NCBI RefSeq assembly: GCF_003335085.1
Contig: NZ_QPEJ01000017.1
Span: 1 to 64,000 of the forward strand
Reading direction: 5' to 3'
DNA length: 64,000 bases
Source of the DNA: Polaribacter sp. WD7
GTDB lineage: Bacteria; Bacteroidota; Bacteroidia; Flavobacteriales; Flavobacteriaceae
In this document: one piece after another, positions 60,911 through 64,000 of the stretch
Position numbering within the stretch: position 1 is the stretch's first letter
How the letters are laid out: each line of letters starts with the position of its first letter
Translations under genes and position numbers: made by a program
Notes under the pieces: generated by a model
What the model was told of the DNA's origin: nothing
The model's database searches: none
Seen by the model: the letters and a program-made list of their open reading frames with translations, nothing else

Positions 60911-60918
60911 TATCTTTG
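60911..60918 (+). promoter_or_regulatory. -7 promoter box of kdsB
   Basis: TATCTTTG matches TAnnTTTG, 22 nt before the kdsB ATG. No TTG is seen at -33. Confidence 0.45.
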
Positions 60919-60940
60919 ATGCATAAAAATTAGTTATAAA

Positions 60941-61672
60941 ATGAAGGTAATTGCAATGATTCCTGCACGTTACAGTGCTTCTCGTTTTCCGGGTAAATTG
61001 ATGAAAGATTTAGCTGGTAAGCCTGTAATTTTAAGAACTTACGAGGCTGCTTTACAAACAAATTTATTTGATGATGTATATATAGTAACAGATTCTGATG
61101 TTATTTTTAAAACCATAGAAAAGGCTGGCGGGAAAGCAATAATGAGTATTAAAGAACACGAGTGTGGTTCTGATAGAATTGCAGAAGCTGTGGCAGATAT
61201 GGATGTTGATATTGTGATTAATGTTCAAGGTGATGAACCATTTATAGATCAACATTCTTTATCTAAATTAATAGATGTTTTTAAGAAAGATGACACGCAA
61301 CAAATAGACTTAGCCTCTTTAAAGGTATTAATGACAGATGCAGAAGATATCAAAAATCCAAATAATGTTAAAGTGATTACAGATGTTAATAATATGGCAA
61401 TTTATTTTTCTAGAAGTGTAGTTCCTTATCATAGAGATTCAGCTATACGTGTAAATTATTACAAACATAAAGGAGTGTATGCGTTTAGAAAACAAGCCTT
61501 ATTAGATTTTTACAATACTCCAATTACTCCATTAGAAGCTGCAGAAAAAATTGAAGCCATTAGATATCAAGAAATTGGTAAAAAAATTAAAATGGTAGAA
61601 ACTAGTGTAGAGGCAATTGGTATAGATACTCCAGAAGATTTAGAAAAAGCTATTCAACAATTAAAAGCATAG
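60941..61672 (+). CDS. kdsB: 3-deoxy-manno-octulosonate cytidylyltransferase
   Basis: A 243-aa CMP-KDO synthetase, which activates KDO for the LPS inner core. [14 protein letters not shown] is the nucleotide-binding start, followed by [31 protein letters not shown] and [15 protein letters not shown]. Length is standard. Two nt later the HAD gene begins, so the two are probably co-transcribed. Confidence 0.97.
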   Translation: MKVIAMIPARYSASRFPGKLMKDLAGKPVILRTYEAALQTNLFDDVYIVTDSDVIFKTIEKAGGKAIMSIKEHECGSDRIAEAVADMDVDIVINVQGDEPFIDQHSLSKLIDVFKKDDTQQIDLASLKVLMTDAEDIKNPNNVKVITDVNNMAIYFSRSVVPYHRDSAIRVNYYKHKGVYAFRKQALLDFYNTPITPLEAAEKIEAIRYQEIGKKIKMVETSVEAIGIDTPEDLEKAIQQLKA

Positions 61673-61674
61673 TT

Positions 61675-62376
61675 ATGTATACATTACCTAAAACAATAAA
61701 GGTTATTGCTTTTGATGCTGATGATACACTATGGGTAAACGAAACGTACTTTAGAGAAGCAGAATTAGAATTTGCGAAGTTATTAGCACAGTATGAGACA
61801 GCTAATAAAATAGATCAAGAGTTATTTAAAACAGAAATAAAAAACTTAACTCAATATGGTTATGGCATCAAAGGTTTTATTTTATCTATGATAGAATGTG
61901 CATTAGAGTTGTCTAATTATCAAATTTCTCCTGGCACTATAGCTAAAATTATAAATATTGGTAAAGAAATGTTAGAAAAACCGATTGAATTAATAGATGG
62001 GGTAGAAGAGGTGTTAGCTGAATTGCAAGGAAAATATAAATTGATAGTTGCTACCAAAGGAGATCTATTAGATCAAGAACGTAAGTTACAAAAGTCAAAT
62101 TTATCTCATTATTTTCATCATATAGAAGTGATGAGTGACAAGAAAGAAAAAGATTATCAAAAATTAATTCAACATTTAGATATACAACCTTCAGAATTAT
62201 TAATGATAGGCAACTCTTTAAAATCGGACGTATTGCCATTGGTAAAAATAGGAGCTACTGCTATTCATATTCCTTTTCATACAACTTGGATACATGAACA
62301 GGTTGCAGAAGACGTATCATCAAAAGAAGATTATTACACAGTCTTAAAAATAAAAGAAGTTCTGTCTTTCTTATAA
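61675..62376 (+). CDS. HAD family hydrolase
   Basis: A 233-aa haloacid dehalogenase-like protein. Motif I is AFDADDTLWVNETYF (nucleophile Asp and acid Asp). A helical cap (residues ~20-100) follows. Motif II is LIVATKGD, motif III includes the Lys in SDKKEKDYQK, and motif IV is LLMIGNSLKSDVLP. It is likely a small-molecule phosphatase. It sits two nt after kdsB; the KDO pathway needs a KDO-8-phosphate phosphatase, but that enzyme is usually a shorter, capless HAD, so I do not assign that role. Confidence 0.88.
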   Translation: MYTLPKTIKVIAFDADDTLWVNETYFREAELEFAKLLAQYETANKIDQELFKTEIKNLTQYGYGIKGFILSMIECALELSNYQISPGTIAKIINIGKEMLEKPIELIDGVEEVLAELQGKYKLIVATKGDLLDQERKLQKSNLSHYFHHIEVMSDKKEKDYQKLIQHLDIQPSELLMIGNSLKSDVLPLVKIGATAIHIPFHTTWIHEQVAEDVSSKEDYYTVLKIKEVLSFL

Positions 62377-62386
62377 ATAATTAAAC

Positions 62387-62394
62387 TAAATTTG
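62387..62394 (+). promoter_or_regulatory. -7 promoter box of the 86-aa gene
   Basis: TAAATTTG matches TAnnTTTG, 21 nt before the ATG at 62416. Confidence 0.4.
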
Positions 62395-62415
62395 TAGCGT
62401 AAAATAAACAGAGTT

Positions 62416-62676
62416 ATGGCAAGTATTAAAAATTTGAAAAAAGATATCAATTATGTCTTAGGTGATGTAATATCATATGCATTAGATGTGGCTGCTTTAA
62501 AAAATGAAACTAAAAAAGGTAATGAAGTAGTAGATGAGGCAATTGAAACTTTTGATGTCTTAATGGCACAAGTAAATGCTACTAATGTAGAGAATAAAAA
62601 AGCACACTTTAATGAGGTGAAAACTACTTTAGAAACTAAGGCAAAAGATTTAGTGGAAAAAGTAAACAGCTTTTAA
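62416..62676 (+). CDS. small helical conserved protein, function unknown
   Basis: An 86-aa protein predicted all-helical and charged (DVISYALDVAALKNETKK, EVVDEAIETFDVLMAQVNA, LETKAKDLVEKVNSF). It has no signal or membrane segment. I recognise it only as a type common in flavobacteria. It has its own promoter-like box and a terminator (62705-62735), so it is a single-gene unit. Confidence 0.72.
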   Translation: MASIKNLKKDINYVLGDVISYALDVAALKNETKKGNEVVDEAIETFDVLMAQVNATNVENKKAHFNEVKTTLETKAKDLVEKVNSF

Positions 62677-62704
62677 TTTAACGTTTTTTAAACAAAATTT
62701 TAAG

Positions 62705-62735
62705 ACCATCATTGTTAAAGTGATGGTTTTTTTAT
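62705..62735 (+). terminator. rho-independent terminator
   Basis: ACCATCA (62705-62711) pairs with TGATGGT (62721-62727) and is followed by a run of T. It ends the 86-aa gene. Confidence 0.88.
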
Positions 62736-62799
62736 TAAATTTGGAATAATATAATAATCAAGTTTAACCAACATTTATTGTATAACTAAATTTTAAAAA

Positions 62800-62997
62800 A
62801 TGGCAAGAGCAATGTTTGAGTACACAAAAACAGTACTACAAAAAGTAAGTTTTAATTCAGATTTGTTTTGTAAAGAAGTAGAAAAAGCAGTAAAAAGATT
62901 ATTACCTTATGAAATTGATGAGTTAACAATTTGGTTAAGGCAATTTACAGCAAATAAACCTGAGTTATACTCATGTTTAGCATTAATAAGAGAATAA
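62800..62997 (+). CDS. small conserved protein, function unknown
   Basis: A 65-aa protein, MARAMFEYTKTVLQKVSFN then FCKEVEKAVKRLLPYEIDEL and TANKPELYSCLALI. It is compact, probably helical, with two cysteines. It is similar in size and style to small cytosolic proteins seen across the family, but I know no function. It has a strong terminator directly after the stop. Confidence 0.7.
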   Translation: MARAMFEYTKTVLQKVSFNSDLFCKEVEKAVKRLLPYEIDELTIWLRQFTANKPELYSCLALIRE

Positions 62998-63000
62998 AAA

Positions 63001-63024
63001 AAGAAGCCTAAAAGGCTTCTTTTT
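63001..63024. terminator. bidirectional rho-independent terminator
   Basis: AAGAAGCC-taaa-GGCTTCTT with A-runs on the left and T-run on the right, between the 65-aa gene (stop 62997) and the minus-strand sensor gene (stop 63027). Confidence 0.9.
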
Positions 63025-63026
63025 TG

Positions 63027-63470
63027 TTAGGGTTTCTTTCTATATTTTCGCATTAATTCTCTGGCAAAATCTCGTTCTGATAGTTGTAGCTTTAAAATTT
63101 GTTTGTAGGTTAATACTTTAGCTATTTTTTTTGTAAAACTCACTTTCTCTAACAAAATCTGATTATCTAAATCTAGTTTATTTTTTACAAAAATTTTAGC
63201 ATCCTCTTCGCTTAAGCCTTCAAAACCACCATCATTTTTTATTTGTTTTCTAATAGCTGTTCTACCTTTGTTTCTTAATAGGTCTAGATTTTCTTCGTGT
63301 GTATTGTAAATAGGCCAAAATTGTTGCGCCACTTCTGCTGTAAGATTAAGTTCTTGTGTTAAAAAAGCAATTTTTAGAGCTTTTATTTTTTCTTTATTTT
63401 TTCTCCCCTGTGCTGCAACGTTTAATGATATAAACAGCAGTAGAATTAATAGAATTATGTTTTTTTTCAT
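63027..63470 (-). CDS. exported Spy/CpxP-like protein ('sensor of ECF-type sigma factor')
   Basis: A 147-aa protein with a signal peptide (ILLILLLFISLNVAAQ) and a helical periplasmic part with LKIAFLTQELNLTAEVAQQF and FWPIYNTHEEN, the pattern carried by proteins annotated in flavobacteria as sensor of ECF-type sigma factor. The resemblance is to Spy/CpxP-type periplasmic helical proteins. It follows the probable membrane anti-sigma gene by one nt, so they form one operon whose sigma factor should lie beyond the right edge. Confidence 0.82.
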   Translation of the reverse strand: MKKNIILLILLLFISLNVAAQGRKNKEKIKALKIAFLTQELNLTAEVAQQFWPIYNTHEENLDLLRNKGRTAIRKQIKNDGGFEGLSEEDAKIFVKNKLDLDNQILLEKVSFTKKIAKVLTYKQILKLQLSERDFARELMRKYRKKP

Positions 63471-63471
63471 A

Positions 63472-63999
63472 CTAATTAATTTCGTTTAATAAACTTGTGT
63501 TTTCGTTGTAAATAATATAATCTTCTATAGCTTCATTTTCAAGATTTGCATAACTAAAATCGTCTATATTAACTTCATCACCATCAATAATAAATGTAGC
63601 AATTTCTTCTGAAGTAAAAAAAGTTGAATTATCAATAATCCATGTTTCAATATCATTTTTAGCTAAACTATCAAAACTAACCTTTGCGCTATTTGTGTTA
63701 AAGTAAAAAATACTAATAAAAAGGATAATAGAAGCAGCTATTCCAGCTGGTATTATTTTGTAAATTCGTTTTTGTAAAGAAATGACGTTGCCTCTCTTTT
63801 TTTCTGACACTACATTAGATAAAATAGTTTCTTCTAAATTATCAAAATAATTCTCTGGAACTTTAAAAGAGTTTTCTTTATTAAATTGATTATCAATTTT
63901 TTTAATAGAAAATTGTTGTTCTATACTTTCTAAATAATCTTTAGGGATAGAGAAACCGTTTTCTTTACCGATAACAGATTTTAGGTATGTTTCACTATT
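63472..63999 (-). CDS. membrane protein, probable anti-sigma factor (5' end outside window)
   Basis: The frame is open from the stop at 63472 to the right edge, at least 175 residues, so the GTG at 63810 is not the start. The visible N-terminal part repeats two similar motifs (FSIPKDYLESIEQQF and FKVPENYFDNLEETI), typical of flavobacterial proteins encoded beside ECF sigma factors. A transmembrane segment (IPAGIAASIILFISIFYF) follows, then an acidic tail (DGDEVNIDDFSYANLENEA). It is one nt from the sensor-like gene. The anti-sigma role is inferred from topology and context. Confidence 0.8.
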   Translation of the reverse strand, partial: NSETYLKSVIGKENGFSIPKDYLESIEQQFSIKKIDNQFNKENSFKVPENYFDNLEETILSNVVSEKKRGNVISLQKRIYKIIPAGIAASIILFISIFYFNTNSAKVSFDSLAKNDIETWIIDNSTFFTSEEIATFIIDGDEVNIDDFSYANLENEAIEDYIIYNENTSLLNEIN

Positions 64000-64000
64000 T

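Noticed and set aside
63472..63810. Complete 112-aa gene starting with GTG at 63810
   Set aside because: The frame stays open to the window edge and encodes conserved-looking repeats upstream, so the true start lies outside.

Overview
The window looks like chromosomal DNA of a low-GC marine-type Flavobacteriaceae bacterium (Bacteroidota). The signs are a type IX secretion (T9SS) C-terminal sorting domain, promoters of the TTG-N17..20-TAnnTTTG kind, Bacteroidota-only families (DUF6702-like, exported M1 peptidases, the 'sensor of ECF-type sigma factor' type) and AT-rich codon use. I saw no rRNA, tRNA, CRISPR array, insertion sequence, phage or plasmid gene.

Region 1 (1-20810, minus strand) is the unusual part. 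Two giant exported surface-protein genes lie in tandem. The downstream one (start 13744, running off the left edge) has at least 4581 codons. It alternates long blocks of thrombospondin type 3 calcium-binding repeats with unrelated globular domains, each closed off by cysteines. The upstream one (14526-20810, 2094 aa) is rich in Ig/PKD-like repeats and ends in a clear T9SS sorting domain. They share a homologous C-terminal module of about 900 residues. Between them lies a decayed ~430-bp piece of the same module, so at least one more family member has been present here.

Region 2 (21048-30738) holds recG, a serine-hydrolase lipoprotein, a YgiN-like monooxygenase, a nitroreductase, an exported beta-barrel protein, meaB, and an overlapping three-gene ECF sigma / membrane anti-sigma-like / exported protein operon with an ECF-style promoter.

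Region 3 (30832-35698, mainly plus) contains cysS, yidD, lgt and a small membrane protein, then a convergent small membrane gene, a Nudix hydrolase and a PlsC-like acyltransferase.

Region 4 (35750-43109, minus) contains two paralogous exported M1 metallopeptidases, the second behind a carboxypeptidase-regulatory-like gene and a DUF6702-like gene. Next come two exported Rid-domain proteins, one fused to a lipocalin-like domain, both lacking the Rid catalytic arginine. Two operons here share a 56-57 nt upstream element.

Region 5 (43379-50825) has pepE, then a tight minus-strand envelope operon tpx-dgk-ftsK-lolA-lptF/G-ribB with a full-consensus promoter. The RibB protein carries a GTP cyclohydrolase II-like domain that has lost its zinc cysteines.

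Region 6 (50946-64000) is mostly housekeeping: a MATE exporter, a Tat-signal sugar-phosphate-isomerase-like protein, a cyclophilin-FKBP fusion, an outer-membrane protein, prfC, a cyclophilin lipoprotein, idi-queD, a class I mannose-6-phosphate isomerase, a 55-aa membrane protein, kdsB, a HAD hydrolase, two small conserved proteins, and part of a second sigma-sensor operon at the right edge.
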